64,000 nucleotides of DNA from Candidatus Binatia bacterium (lineage in GTDB: Bacteria > Desulfobacterota > Binatia > HRBIN30): the NCBI GenBank assembly GCA_026415395.1, contig JAOAHD010000007.1, positions 981,972 to 1,045,971 of the forward strand, written 5' to 3'. The notes beneath the pieces were generated by a model. The model was not told where the DNA came from. It was given only the letters and a program-made list of their open reading frames with translations, and ran no database searches. Positions within the stretch are counted from its first letter, which is position 1; each line of letters begins with the position of its first letter. The position numbers were made by a program, and so were the translations under genes. Below, in pieces: positions 52,398-60,825 of the stretch.

Positions 52398-53237
52398 GTG
52401 CTTTTCGCACCAGCCGCTGCCGTCGCAGGTGTACGCTTTTACTTCTCCGAAAAATTTTGGCCGCCGCAGTCACGTTGGGTATCCGGAGAGGGAATCACAC
52501 AACTTGTAGAATCGATCCCGTACTCAGTGCGGGGCAAACTCATTGTCGCGCCGGGAGCCGGATATTTCTTTGCTGTCCGAGAACGTACGGACAAGGGGCG
52601 AATGGAGGCTTCGGACACAGAAAATTGGTGGCCGTCGGCCAATACGGAGGTGACGTATGCGTTTTCGGGGCACTGGGAGCTCCTAGAGCCATTTTATCGG
52701 GGCATGGTGGGATCCGAGCGCGTCCGTGCGTTTGGCAAGCCGTTCTCCGTGACCTTTGAGCCTCGGACTTGGGATTGGCTGCGTGAATACGGTTGGAGCT
52801 ATGAAGTTGAATGTTCCTCCCCGCGATTCCACGAAGATGCGCAGGTTCCGGCACGGTTTCATTTAAGCCAGACGGTGCCCGGGTTCTTTTGCGATGGCCC
52901 GTCGATCGATCGTTGGACAGGTCGCTGGCTGGGCGACGTGTCCAACCTGCAGTTCCGGTTCGAACATGGTGAGGCAGCGGTTGTTGTGGGCAGTGGGCCG
53001 GTCATGGGAGCGGGAAAGAGATCAGTCGATTTTCGCGTTGCTCACAACGACATGATTTCGATTGCGCTAACGGTGCCCCGCGGCACGGCCGTTGTGGCCT
53101 TTTTGGTGTGGCGTTCCCCGGCTGGAGAGTCCGTGCCCCCGTGGTTCTCTGTGCGCCCAGAGCTCACGTGTTCTTCAGGTGGGTTCGCGACCGAGGGCGT
53201 CGCCTGCATGGCCACAACGGGAACTTTGCACCATTAA
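52398..53237 (+). CDS. C-terminal part of the same membrane protein, after amber codon
   Basis: 279 residues from GTG 52398, in frame with the previous gene. The beginning (FAPAAAVAGVRFYFSEKFWPPQ) reads as the last membrane helix of a PMT-like protein. The rest (LIVAPGAGYFFAVRER, VTYAFSGHWELLEPFYRG, FRFEHGEAAVVVGSG) is a soluble, beta-rich domain with many Trp/Phe. There is no good Shine-Dalgarno at a usable distance: GGGGAGG lies 17 bases before the GTG, just behind the TAG. Independent expression is therefore uncertain. The 3' end overlaps cofE convergently by 4 bp. Confidence 0.6.
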   Translation: MLFAPAAAVAGVRFYFSEKFWPPQSRWVSGEGITQLVESIPYSVRGKLIVAPGAGYFFAVRERTDKGRMEASDTENWWPSANTEVTYAFSGHWELLEPFYRGMVGSERVRAFGKPFSVTFEPRTWDWLREYGWSYEVECSSPRFHEDAQVPARFHLSQTVPGFFCDGPSIDRWTGRWLGDVSNLQFRFEHGEAAVVVGSGPVMGAGKRSVDFRVAHNDMISIALTVPRGTAVVAFLVWRSPAGESVPPWFSVRPELTCSSGGFATEGVACMATTGTLHH

Positions 53238-53989
53238 CGAAAAAGATCTTCTTCGGGTGCACGAATCAACGCACGTGCGGAGGCCTGTGGCTCAGGCGAC
53301 CACTCGTACCCGCGAATGTGCACGGCAGCCACACCTGCGTCTTTCTTCATCAGCAGCCCTGCCGCGGCCGCTAGGGCGTCTGCTTGAGCGTAAACCGTAT
53401 GGTGTAGGACTCGGCCATTGAGGTCCCTTTTGCCGCGCCAGTCCGATAGAGGGCCAATCCCCGCAAGCCCGATGGCAAAGTCCACCAAACCATTCCGCCA
53501 CGGCCGTCCCCAAGTGTCGCTAATAATTACCGCAATCTCAGCCCCCGAACGTTGTTGGAGCTGGGATCGAATCCGCTCCGCGGAAGCATCCGGATCGCGG
53601 GGCAAAAGTACAGCGGTGTTCGGTCCCGGCGCATTCGACTCGTCGACGCCGGCATTTGCGCACACCCACCCCGGTCCTGTCTCCACGATCAGCACTCCCC
53701 GGTGGGCGCGAACGATGCGATTGGACTCGCGGAGAACGACTTCAACCACGCGCGGGTCTTTGTCCTGGCTGCCCGCAGCCAATGTGCGGGCAGCCGGACT
53801 CGGGACGACTTGACTCAGGTCCACGATGGATCCTTCGCTTTTGGAGACTACTTTTTGACACACAACGAGAATGTCCCCGTCCTTAAGCAGCAGCCCGCAC
53901 GTCCTCAATGCCTCAAGCAAGAGGGCAGCGAGCTCGTCGCCCGGTTGCACGCGGGGCAGGCATTGTAAGGGGGAAAATACTACGCTCAT
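53234..53989 (-). CDS. cofE: Coenzyme F420:L-glutamate ligase (CofE)
   Basis: 251 residues. CofE adds glutamate units to F420-0. Family signals: DGDILVVCQKVVSKSEG, NRIVRAHRGVLIVETGPGWVCANAGVDESN and AVIISDTWGRPWRNGLVDFAIGLAGI, together with the GTP/Mg-binding acidic positions. It has only the ligase domain, with no FbiB-type nitroreductase extension. It overlaps cofD by 4 bases and closes the cofG-cofH-cofD-cofE operon. Confidence 0.94.
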   Translation of the reverse strand: MSVVFSPLQCLPRVQPGDELAALLLEALRTCGLLLKDGDILVVCQKVVSKSEGSIVDLSQVVPSPAARTLAAGSQDKDPRVVEVVLRESNRIVRAHRGVLIVETGPGWVCANAGVDESNAPGPNTAVLLPRDPDASAERIRSQLQQRSGAEIAVIISDTWGRPWRNGLVDFAIGLAGIGPLSDWRGKRDLNGRVLHHTVYAQADALAAAAGLLMKKDAGVAAVHIRGYEWSPEPQASARALIRAPEEDLFR

Positions 53990-54945
53990 GCGGGCAGGAG
54001 CTCCAAGGTGAGCTCAGCCAAGGCCGTAGCTCGCTCTGGAGACGTGATCAGGATGTCTGCGAGCACTGGGCGCATTCCCAGGCGCTCGATGCGCGGTGCG
54101 TAGCGGGCGTCTTGCCGATCGAGAACAAAGGTCGCTGCGATGTCTCGGTACAGTTGGGCGACACCGTAGGGCGAGACCTCGATTCCAATGCCCCTCAGCA
54201 TGCGGTCGAGCGGCCCCTTCACCGGTACGCCACCGAGGAGAGGGCTGATTGCCAGAATGCGCTCTCGTTTTCGACGCAGGAGTCGGCGCACGCCGCGCAG
54301 TTGGAGGATGGGCCCCAGGCTCACCAGCGGATTGCTGGGCGGCAAAACGATGCGCTTCGCTTGCTGCAGTGCGGTGCGCGCCGCCTTCGTGGGGGTGGCT
54401 CGCTTGATGCCCCGCAGGCGGATGGCTTCCACATCGGCCGACGCGGAATGTAGAACTAAGTACCGCTGGAAAGGAAGCCAGCCATGTTGTCGGGTGCGAA
54501 CGAGCGTCGATACGCGGCTGTCCGTCATGGGTAAGACTCTCTCCATCACCCCAAATTTCTGGGCAATTTCCAGGGTGACGCGCGTCAGGGTGGCTCCCTG
54601 CTTCAATCGTTGCGTTCGATAGATGTGGGTTGCCAAATCACGGTCACCCAAACGGAACCAAGCGGGACCATAAAAGCGCTCAAGAGCGGAGAGGCAGTGG
54701 AAGGTATCGGCGGCCACGCCCCAGCCGCGACGCAGTGGTGCCAAGCCAGCTAAGGTGTAGATCACGGTGTCGATGTCGGGTGAAACGTGGAAACCGTAAA
54801 ACTCTTCGTCGTCCGCAGTGTTGACGATAACGGTGATTGCCTTCGGATCAGTGCACGAGTGAAGCCCCCGAAGGAAGCGGGCGGCTCCTACGCCCCCAGC
54901 GAGCACCAGGGTCGGTGTCGAATTCACTGCGCGAGACTCTTCCAT
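53986..54945 (-). CDS. cofD: 2-phospho-L-lactate (or related) transferase CofD/FbiA
   Basis: 319 residues. CofD joins the FO chromophore to a phosphorylated three-carbon unit, giving F420-0 or its dehydro form. The Rossmann-type start TPTLVLAGGVGAARFLRGL is followed by VIVNTADDEEFYGFHVSPDID, the Asp-rich metal and FO-binding site. IVLPPSNPLVSLGPILQLRG, with the ISPLLGG segment, is the second hallmark. The core begins at residue 12, so the ATG at 54945 is needed and overlaps cofH by 98 bp, an unusually long overlap. Which lactate or PEP-like substrate is used is not visible. Confidence 0.94.
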   Translation of the reverse strand: MEESRAVNSTPTLVLAGGVGAARFLRGLHSCTDPKAITVIVNTADDEEFYGFHVSPDIDTVIYTLAGLAPLRRGWGVAADTFHCLSALERFYGPAWFRLGDRDLATHIYRTQRLKQGATLTRVTLEIAQKFGVMERVLPMTDSRVSTLVRTRQHGWLPFQRYLVLHSASADVEAIRLRGIKRATPTKAARTALQQAKRIVLPPSNPLVSLGPILQLRGVRRLLRRKRERILAISPLLGGVPVKGPLDRMLRGIGIEVSPYGVAQLYRDIAATFVLDRQDARYAPRIERLGMRPVLADILITSPERATALAELTLELLPA

Positions 54946-56089
54946 AAGTCGTGGTACGTTCCTGGGGGATTCGGTTCATGCCTAGAATCAAACTGTGGAT
55001 TGCTTCAACGGGGAGGTATTCCCCCGCATCGGCGCCGGCCGATTTGGAAATTTGCTCCTCCATCAGCGTTCCACCAAAGTCGTTGCATCCGGTTGCAAGG
55101 CTCCACTGGGCGAGCTCCGTACCCAATTTCACCCATGAAGTCTGGATGTTCACGATGAGGGGGCGAAGCATCAGGCGGGAGAAAGCATAGATCTTGAGGT
55201 CGAGAGAACCCTTGGGCGGTGGGTTGACCAGGCCCTTTTGGTAGAGCGCGGTATACGTATGAATAAAGCGTAGAGGCACGAATTCGGTGAAGCCTCCGGT
55301 TTCGCGCTGGATGGAGCGAAGAATCTCAATATGCTGCAGGATGTGGTGGGGCTTTTCGATGTGGCCATACATCATGGTGGAAGAGCTCCGCAGGCCAACC
55401 TTGTGCGCCGTCGTGACAATTTCGATCCAGCTTCGGACATCGACTTTTTTGTGGCTCAAGATGTCGCGAACGTCGTCATCCAAAATCTCGGCGGCCGTCC
55501 CCGGTATGGTGCCGAGGCCCGCCTCCCGAAGCATCGTGAGATACTCCCGGTACGGCATTCCAGCCCGTCGTGCCCCGTAAAAGATCTCCATCGGCGAAAA
55601 CGCGTGGATGTGGATTGTGGGGAACACGCGTTTGATCTCGATGAGGAGGTCACGGTAGAAAAGCGGCGGCATCTCCGGATTGATGCCGCCCTGCATGCAG
55701 ATTTCAGTCGCTCCCCGTTCCACCGCCTCGGCTACTTTAGCGAGGATGGTCTCGACGGAGTCTGTGCGCGCGTCCGCGTCCTTGCGGTGGCGGGCGAAGG
55801 CACAAAACTGGCAGCCGACGAAGCACACGTTGGTGAAGTTAATGTTGCGATTGACCACGTACGTAACCTCGTCTCCCACGTCGAGTTGCCGCGCCACGTC
55901 GGCTGCACGCAGTAGTGCCCGCAGATCCGGCCCTTCGGCCGCGAGCAAGCGCAACCCGTCGGCTGCGGAAAGTTCGTGCCCGGAGAGCGCGCGGTCAAGC
56001 AGCCGGGCCACCTCGGGGTGGGCATCCCGCAAGGTCTTCTCCACTGGTGAGGTGTCAAAAATCAGGGATCGCAGCTCGTAGTTCAGCAC
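54848..56089 (-). CDS. cofH: FO synthase subunit CofH (radical SAM)
   Basis: 413 residues. With CofG it makes 7,8-didemethyl-8-hydroxy-5-deazariboflavin. The radical SAM cluster is CFVGCQFCAF with C-x3-C-x2-C spacing. The CofH/MqnC core continues with INFTNVC, ICMQGGINPEMPPLFY and GTAAEILDDDVRDILSHKKV. The start is GTG 56089 with AAAGGAG upstream, overlapping cofG by 7 bases. The last 30 residues (from about residue 384) extend past the usual end and are the part that overlaps cofD. MqnC is the closest alternative but the partner cofG supports CofH. Confidence 0.93.
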   Translation of the reverse strand: MLNYELRSLIFDTSPVEKTLRDAHPEVARLLDRALSGHELSAADGLRLLAAEGPDLRALLRAADVARQLDVGDEVTYVVNRNINFTNVCFVGCQFCAFARHRKDADARTDSVETILAKVAEAVERGATEICMQGGINPEMPPLFYRDLLIEIKRVFPTIHIHAFSPMEIFYGARRAGMPYREYLTMLREAGLGTIPGTAAEILDDDVRDILSHKKVDVRSWIEIVTTAHKVGLRSSSTMMYGHIEKPHHILQHIEILRSIQRETGGFTEFVPLRFIHTYTALYQKGLVNPPPKGSLDLKIYAFSRLMLRPLIVNIQTSWVKLGTELAQWSLATGCNDFGGTLMEEQISKSAGADAGEYLPVEAIHSLILGMNRIPQERTTTYGRVSRSEFDTDPGARWGRRSRPLPSGASLVH

Positions 56090-57324
56090 CGCAGGACTCC
56101 TTTCTCTTTCGCCAATCGCTGGGACAACAATTCGATTTTCGGCTTGAGCCGTTCATCGATGAACTCCGACCGGGATGCGTACTCGGGATACACCGGAAGG
56201 CGCGGCAGCAAGGTAAAGCCTTCGTCGCGGCAAAGTTGCTCGAGCGCAGCGACGTGCGGCCAGGGCGCCTCCGGGTTGACGAAGTCGGGCGTCAGGGGCG
56301 AGATCCCACCCCAGTCGTTGAGGCCAGCGTGAAGTAGCAGGCGGTGATCGAAGGGGTTTAGATTCGGAGGCGCCTGAATATTCATCGTCGGGGCCAATAG
56401 CCGGGCGACGGCGACGGTTTTGGCAGTGTCGATAATACTTGGTTCCGGAGCTAGCGCCATCCGAGTGGTGGGTTTTGCACGGAAATTTTGGATGATGATC
56501 TCTTGGATGTGAGCAAACTCCTCGTGCATCTCCCGGATTGCGAGTAAGCTGTCCACAACTTCAGAGGCCGTCTCTCCGATCCCGAGCAAGATTCCGGTGG
56601 TGAAGGGAATGCGGAGCTCCCCAGCTTGCCGAATCACTGCCAAGCGCTTCATCGGGTCCTTGTCGGGGGCTTGCGCGTGGGCTTCCCCTCGTTCCCGCAG
56701 ACGGGGGGAAACATTTTCTAACATCAAGCCGAGGCTCGGATTGGTCGCTCTGAGCTCCAGCATGTCCTCGCGGTTCAGTAGCCCGGCGTTGGTGTGCGGA
56801 AGGAGATCTTCTTCCAGTGCGATGGCACTGCAGCGCGCGACGTAGTCGATGGTCGAGTTGGCTCCCAACACCGCCAAGGTTGAACGGTACGCTTTAAAAG
56901 CACGTTCAGGTTTGTCTCCCAAACAAAGCAGCGCCTCGGTGCAGCCGAGCTTCGATCCTTGTCGGCAAAGTGCGCGTACCTCTTCCGGCAGCATCGTCCA
57001 GGCATGAGGGTCATTCGGATCAGCGCGAAAGGTGCAATAGCCACAGCGATCGAGGCACAAATTGGTGATTGGCAGGAAAACCTTCGGCGAGTATGTCACG
57101 ACCCGTCCCTTACGCTCACAGCGAACCTCATGTGCAACCGCGATGAGCGCCCGAAACAGCTCTGGATCATTGCTGCGAAGCAACGCAATTGCCGAGTCGC
57201 GGTCGAGGGCCAGGCCGTTCAGCGAACGGGCAAAAACGGTGCGCCACCTGTGTCCTACCGAATCAAGCGAGCGACCACACAGCGCTGGGGAGTCAGGAGG
57301 CCACATGGCCCACAAGGCTACCAC
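56083..57324 (-). CDS. cofG: FO synthase subunit CofG (radical SAM)
   Basis: 413 residues; ATG 57306 is a possible shorter start. The radical SAM motif is CLDRCGYCTF (C-x3-C-x2-C), within VFLPITNLCLDRC. CofG segments: LPEEVRALCRQGSKLGCTEALLCLGDKPE, MLENVSPRL, FTTGILLGIGETASEVVDSLL and NDWGGISPLTPDFVNPE. It works with the CofH product encoded next. CofG and CofH are separate here rather than fused as FbiC. Confidence 0.95.
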   Translation of the reverse strand: MVALWAMWPPDSPALCGRSLDSVGHRWRTVFARSLNGLALDRDSAIALLRSNDPELFRALIAVAHEVRCERKGRVVTYSPKVFLPITNLCLDRCGYCTFRADPNDPHAWTMLPEEVRALCRQGSKLGCTEALLCLGDKPERAFKAYRSTLAVLGANSTIDYVARCSAIALEEDLLPHTNAGLLNREDMLELRATNPSLGLMLENVSPRLRERGEAHAQAPDKDPMKRLAVIRQAGELRIPFTTGILLGIGETASEVVDSLLAIREMHEEFAHIQEIIIQNFRAKPTTRMALAPEPSIIDTAKTVAVARLLAPTMNIQAPPNLNPFDHRLLLHAGLNDWGGISPLTPDFVNPEAPWPHVAALEQLCRDEGFTLLPRLPVYPEYASRSEFIDERLKPKIELLSQRLAKEKGVLRC

Positions 57325-57338
57325 AGACGGAACGCTGG

Positions 57339-58097
57339 TTATAGTGGGGCAGCGATCCTAGGTTCCTCTTCGATGATTTCCACGATTGTCCTCAGACGAA
57401 GCGACCACGTCCCGTGCGCCTCGCACTCGACCGCGACAAAATCCTCCCACTCGGGGTGCAACCCGCTTGGCAAAATCTGCCAGCCCTGGCGAAGGAGCAG
57501 AGTGCGAAAAGGGGCAGGCCAGGCGGCAAAGGTTACGTGCGGATGGTCCGGGTCGTCGAACGCTCCGGGTACACTGCTCGCATCTAAACCGGCAACGATC
57601 TCTTGCGCGAATGCGATCAAGCGCTGCCCGAGTTGCAAGCACCCTGACGAAGGAAATCGTCTGGTCCAAGCTTGAAGGGCTAAGTTGCTATCGAAATCCA
57701 CTTGCGTGGTGCGGCGCACAAGTCGGCCCGGATGCAGCCGATACCGTCTTGGTTGGGAGACATCGGGGCGAATGCATTCCAGGAGGTAGATCCGGCGGCC
57801 ATCGGTCACCTCGGTCCAGGCACTGGTTCGCGGCTCCCAGAACGGCCCGGAGTGTAGGGTAAGCTGCTGCGCCGTCGGTACGAGCTGAGTGACGGGGTGG
57901 CCGGCGTGCTGCTCGAGGAACGACACGAGGGCTTCCTGCCGCTCTTCAGGCGGCAATAAATCAGCATCGGCTGAACGAAGAACCTCCGCCTCTCCGCATA
58001 GGCGGCAGCACACCCACGCTTTGATCCAGCCTGCTGGAAAAGGATGCACGTCTTCCCCCTCAGCTAATGAATGCGGGTGCGTGGAGAGAAATGCCAA
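57339..58097 (-). CDS. Hypothetical protein next to F420 genes
   Basis: 252 residues, or about 236 if translation begins at GTG 58049, which has a GAGGGGGA site and avoids overlap with the kinase stop. An N-terminal Cys group (VCCRLCGEAEVLR) looks like part of a small metal site. The rest is mixed, with TDGRRIYLLECIRPD, LGQRLIAFAQEIVAGLD and WQILPSGLHPEWEDFVAVECE. No family was recognised. It lies between the REC-kinase and cofG on the same strand, so it could be transcribed with either; nothing ties it to F420 beyond position. Confidence 0.65.
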   Translation of the reverse strand: MAFLSTHPHSLAEGEDVHPFPAGWIKAWVCCRLCGEAEVLRSADADLLPPEERQEALVSFLEQHAGHPVTQLVPTAQQLTLHSGPFWEPRTSAWTEVTDGRRIYLLECIRPDVSQPRRYRLHPGRLVRRTTQVDFDSNLALQAWTRRFPSSGCLQLGQRLIAFAQEIVAGLDASSVPGAFDDPDHPHVTFAAWPAPFRTLLLRQGWQILPSGLHPEWEDFVAVECEAHGTWSLRLRTIVEIIEEEPRIAAPL

Positions 58098-59182
58098 TTC
58101 GGGATCTCCACGGTCACCGTCGTTCCGCCCGGAGCGTGCGATTCGACCCGAATCCGTCCGCCAAGCATACGCGTAAACTGCACGGCAACCCGCAAACCGA
58201 TGCCCAGGCCCCGATCGCGGCGTCGCCCGGCAAAGTCATCCGCCAGGAAGCCCTCGATGGCCTCCTGGAGTTCCTCTGGATCGATGGCGGTTCCGGCGTC
58301 CATGAGGCTAATGCGGATGCCCAGTGGCCTCGGACTTGCCTCTAACTGCACCGTGATTCCGCCGTTTGTGCTGTACTTGAGAACGTGGTCCAACAACGCG
58401 CGCACGATGCGTTGGATTTTTTGGACGTCGCTATGAATCACAAGCGCCTCGGCCGGCGCTTTAAACTTGAAGTCAATTCCCCGATCCCGCCCGGCCAGCT
58501 CGAACTGATGGACCACCTCTCGCAAAATATCGGCGACATCGAACTCGCTGACGATGACGGGGATTTCCCCGGCGTCGATCGCGTTCAAAATGAGAATGCC
58601 CTCGATGAGATAGAGGAGCTCGATCGCGTTGACTTGGATTCGGTGGAGGGCGGTCAGTTGCTCTGTATCGATTTTCCCGCTCAGCTCCTCGGCCAAGATC
58701 GAGCTGTATCCGATGATCGCACTTAGGGGGGTGCGCAGTTCGTGAGAAACGTTACCTAGGAATCGCTCCGGCGTTTTCCGTCCCTGTAGGCGGGTTCGTC
58801 GGCGTTTGACCGCCCGATCGATGAGCTCGGCAATGTGGGGGACATCAAAAGGCTTGATGATGTAGTCAAAAGCGCCCCAGCGGAGGCCCTGCAGTGCCGT
58901 ATCTAAGGACGCGTAGGCTGTAATGATGATCACTTCCACGTCCGGGAACTCCGACTTAATTGCGCGGAGTACTTCCACTCCTGTCATGTGCGGCATCCGG
59001 AGGTCCAAGGTGACCACGTCAACGGTTTCGTGACGCAGAACATCGAGGGCCTCTTCGCCCCGGTGCGCGATGAGTACGCGGTAGTGAGGATGAAAGATCA
59101 TCCGCAGCGCCTCAGCGGGGCCGACTTCGTCGTCCACAACAAGCAGGGTCGGACGTTCTACCGGCTGTTCAGATGCGTGCAT
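58064..59182 (-). CDS. Receiver-histidine kinase hybrid with altered N box
   Basis: 372 residues. The N-terminal receiver is complete (LLVVDDEVGP, acceptor Asp in VVTLDLRMPHMTG, FDYIIKPFD). HisKA follows with the His in GNVSHELRTPLS. The ATPase domain departs from the norm: the N box reads ALLDHVLKYST in place of NLLxNAxKYT. The G1 box is MDAGTAIDP rather than DxGxG, while G2 GLGIGL is intact. Loss of the conserved Asn suggests weak or no ATP hydrolysis, so it may act as a phosphate acceptor or transmitter. It is the third gene of a run that begins with the AAA-kinase fusion and the NtrC-type regulator. Confidence 0.88.
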   Translation of the reverse strand: MHASEQPVERPTLLVVDDEVGPAEALRMIFHPHYRVLIAHRGEEALDVLRHETVDVVTLDLRMPHMTGVEVLRAIKSEFPDVEVIIITAYASLDTALQGLRWGAFDYIIKPFDVPHIAELIDRAVKRRRTRLQGRKTPERFLGNVSHELRTPLSAIIGYSSILAEELSGKIDTEQLTALHRIQVNAIELLYLIEGILILNAIDAGEIPVIVSEFDVADILREVVHQFELAGRDRGIDFKFKAPAEALVIHSDVQKIQRIVRALLDHVLKYSTNGGITVQLEASPRPLGIRISLMDAGTAIDPEELQEAIEGFLADDFAGRRRDRGLGIGLRVAVQFTRMLGGRIRVESHAPGGTTVTVEIPNWHFSPRTRIH

Positions 59183-59336
59183 GCCAGGAGGACGTCAAGC
59201 ACGAACCAGGCCAGGATCACGGGTGCTGTGTGCCTGTCGTTAGGAGGTGCTGTGCGCGCAGCGGAAAGCCGCAGAAAAGCAGCCCCTACAGCCTCAACGG
59301 AGTTTCCGCGAAGGTCCCGTGGAGCGGCGTGACGGC

Positions 59337-59358
59337 GTACAATTTTGTACAAAAGTCA
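59337..59358 (-). promoter_or_regulatory. Palindrome and shared 13-mer upstream of REC-kinase
   Basis: The 251 bp between the kinase gene and the NtrC-type gene contains GTACAATTTTGTAC (59337-59350, 6-base arms). It overlaps TGTACAAAAGTCA (59346-59358), which recurs in the same orientation at 62644-62656 before the AAA-kinase gene. It may be an operator of a factor controlling both genes; no -10 was found here. Confidence 0.3.
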
Positions 59359-59433
59359 CAAATTCGTCGCGGCCAGCCGGTTATCTCCGGGGTCGGAGGA
59401 GATGCTCGTGGCTGAGGGCAAGGTAGTCGAACC

Positions 59434-60825
59434 CTAAGCTTGGTTCCCCTCAGGGCGGATGCCGAGCTTATCCATTTTATATTTGAGGATCCGCCGAGTG
59501 GTGCCGAGGATCTCTGCGGCTCGAGTCTGGTTATACTGGGCTTGTTCCAACGCCCGACGAATGAGCTCTTGTTCGAACTGATCAACGGCTTCGCTGAGAC
59601 GCGTTTCGCCCCTGAGGACGCTTTGTTGCGCGGGATGAAATTGTGATTGTTTCGGGTTGGCAATGTACTCAGGGAGGTCCGCAGGCGTCATGACAAGCTG
59701 GGTCGAGAGAACCATCGCCCGTTCGACAACATTCTCAAGTTCGCGCACGTTGCCGGGCCATGAATACGAAAGAAGAAGATCGAGCGCCTCATTAGAAAAG
59801 GCCTTCTCGGGGATCCCGAGCTCGCGTGACTTTAAAGTGAGGAAATGACGGATGAGGGGGACAATATCCTCTCTCCTTTCGCGCAGAGGCGGAATGTGAA
59901 TCGAAACCACATTGAGCCGATAGTAGAGATCGAGTCGGAATCGGCCTTCGCGCATGCCTTCGTGTAGGTCGCGATTGGTGGCCGCGATCACGCGCACATC
60001 CACGCGGATGGGTTGGTTTCCCCCGACGCGGAGAAATTCTCCCTGCTCGAGTACCCGGAGGATTTTGGCCTGAATGGATGGTTGCATTTCGCCGATCTCG
60101 TCGAGAAAAATGGTTCCTTGGTCAGCAAACTCAAACTGCCCGAGTTTCCGGGCGTGAGCGTCGGTAAACGCACCACGCTCGTGGCCAAATAGCTCGCTCT
60201 CGAGCAAGTTTTCCGGTATGGCAGCGCAGTTAATCGTGACCAGCGGGCGATGAGCCCTGGGACTGTGGTAATGCAAAGCCTTGGCGATGAGTTCTTTCCC
60301 TGTGCCGCTTTCGCCCGTGATGAGCACCGTCGTTTTCAACGGCGCAACGCGCGCTACCGTGGCCAAAATCTCCTGCATCTTGGGCGATCGCGCGATAATA
60401 TTTTCAAAACTGTAGCGGCGGCCGACTTCCGAACGCAGACTCTCCACTTCCTGCACGAGTGCAGCCGATTGAACGGCGCGCTCCACGATCAGCAGAAGCT
60501 CCTCGACATCAAAGGGTTTGGTCACATAGTCGAACGCCCCAAGCTTCATGGCCGTGACCGCCGTTTTTACTGTTTTGGTCGCGGTCAGCATGATCACCTG
60601 AGGCGAGGGCACCCGCTGTTTGATCTTTTCCAACACCTCCAGTCCATCCATGCCGGGGAGCAAAATGTCCAAAAGGACAACGTCCACCGGGTTGGTCGCA
60701 AGCAAATCCAACGCAGCCTGCCCGGTGCCCGCCGAGATGACTTCGTATTGGTCCTTGAGGATCAGGGTTAAGGATTGGCGAACACTGGGTTCGTCATCCA
60801 CGATGAGAATGCGTCTCTTCATCAT
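59434..60825 (-). CDS. Sigma-54-dependent response regulator, NtrC family
   Basis: About 463 residues from ATG 60825 (or 60822); the longer frame to 60897 overlaps the upstream gene more and lacks a site. The receiver domain has ILIVDDEPSVRQSL, the acceptor Asp in VDVVLLDILLPGMDG, and YVTKPFD. The AAA+ core is VLITGESGTGKELIAKALHYHS and then FGHERGAFTDAHARKLG, the sigma-54 contact loop reading GAFTDA rather than GAFTGA. TIFLDEIGEM and YSWPGNVRELENVVERAM follow. The C-terminal Fis-like HTH is YNQTRAAEILGTTRRILKYKMD. It needs sigma-54, which is not in the window. It overlaps the AAA-kinase stop by about 31 bp. Confidence 0.94.
   Translation of the reverse strand: MMKRRILIVDDEPSVRQSLTLILKDQYEVISAGTGQAALDLLATNPVDVVLLDILLPGMDGLEVLEKIKQRVPSPQVIMLTATKTVKTAVTAMKLGAFDYVTKPFDVEELLLIVERAVQSAALVQEVESLRSEVGRRYSFENIIARSPKMQEILATVARVAPLKTTVLITGESGTGKELIAKALHYHSPRAHRPLVTINCAAIPENLLESELFGHERGAFTDAHARKLGQFEFADQGTIFLDEIGEMQPSIQAKILRVLEQGEFLRVGGNQPIRVDVRVIAATNRDLHEGMREGRFRLDLYYRLNVVSIHIPPLRERREDIVPLIRHFLTLKSRELGIPEKAFSNEALDLLLSYSWPGNVRELENVVERAMVLSTQLVMTPADLPEYIANPKQSQFHPAQQSVLRGETRLSEAVDQFEQELIRRALEQAQYNQTRAAEILGTTRRILKYKMDKLGIRPEGNQA

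Noticed and set aside
59434-60825. NtrC regulator inactive because the contact loop is GAFTDA
   Set aside because: GAFTDA is a naturally occurring variant in this family and the other AAA residues are intact, so inactivity is not supported.
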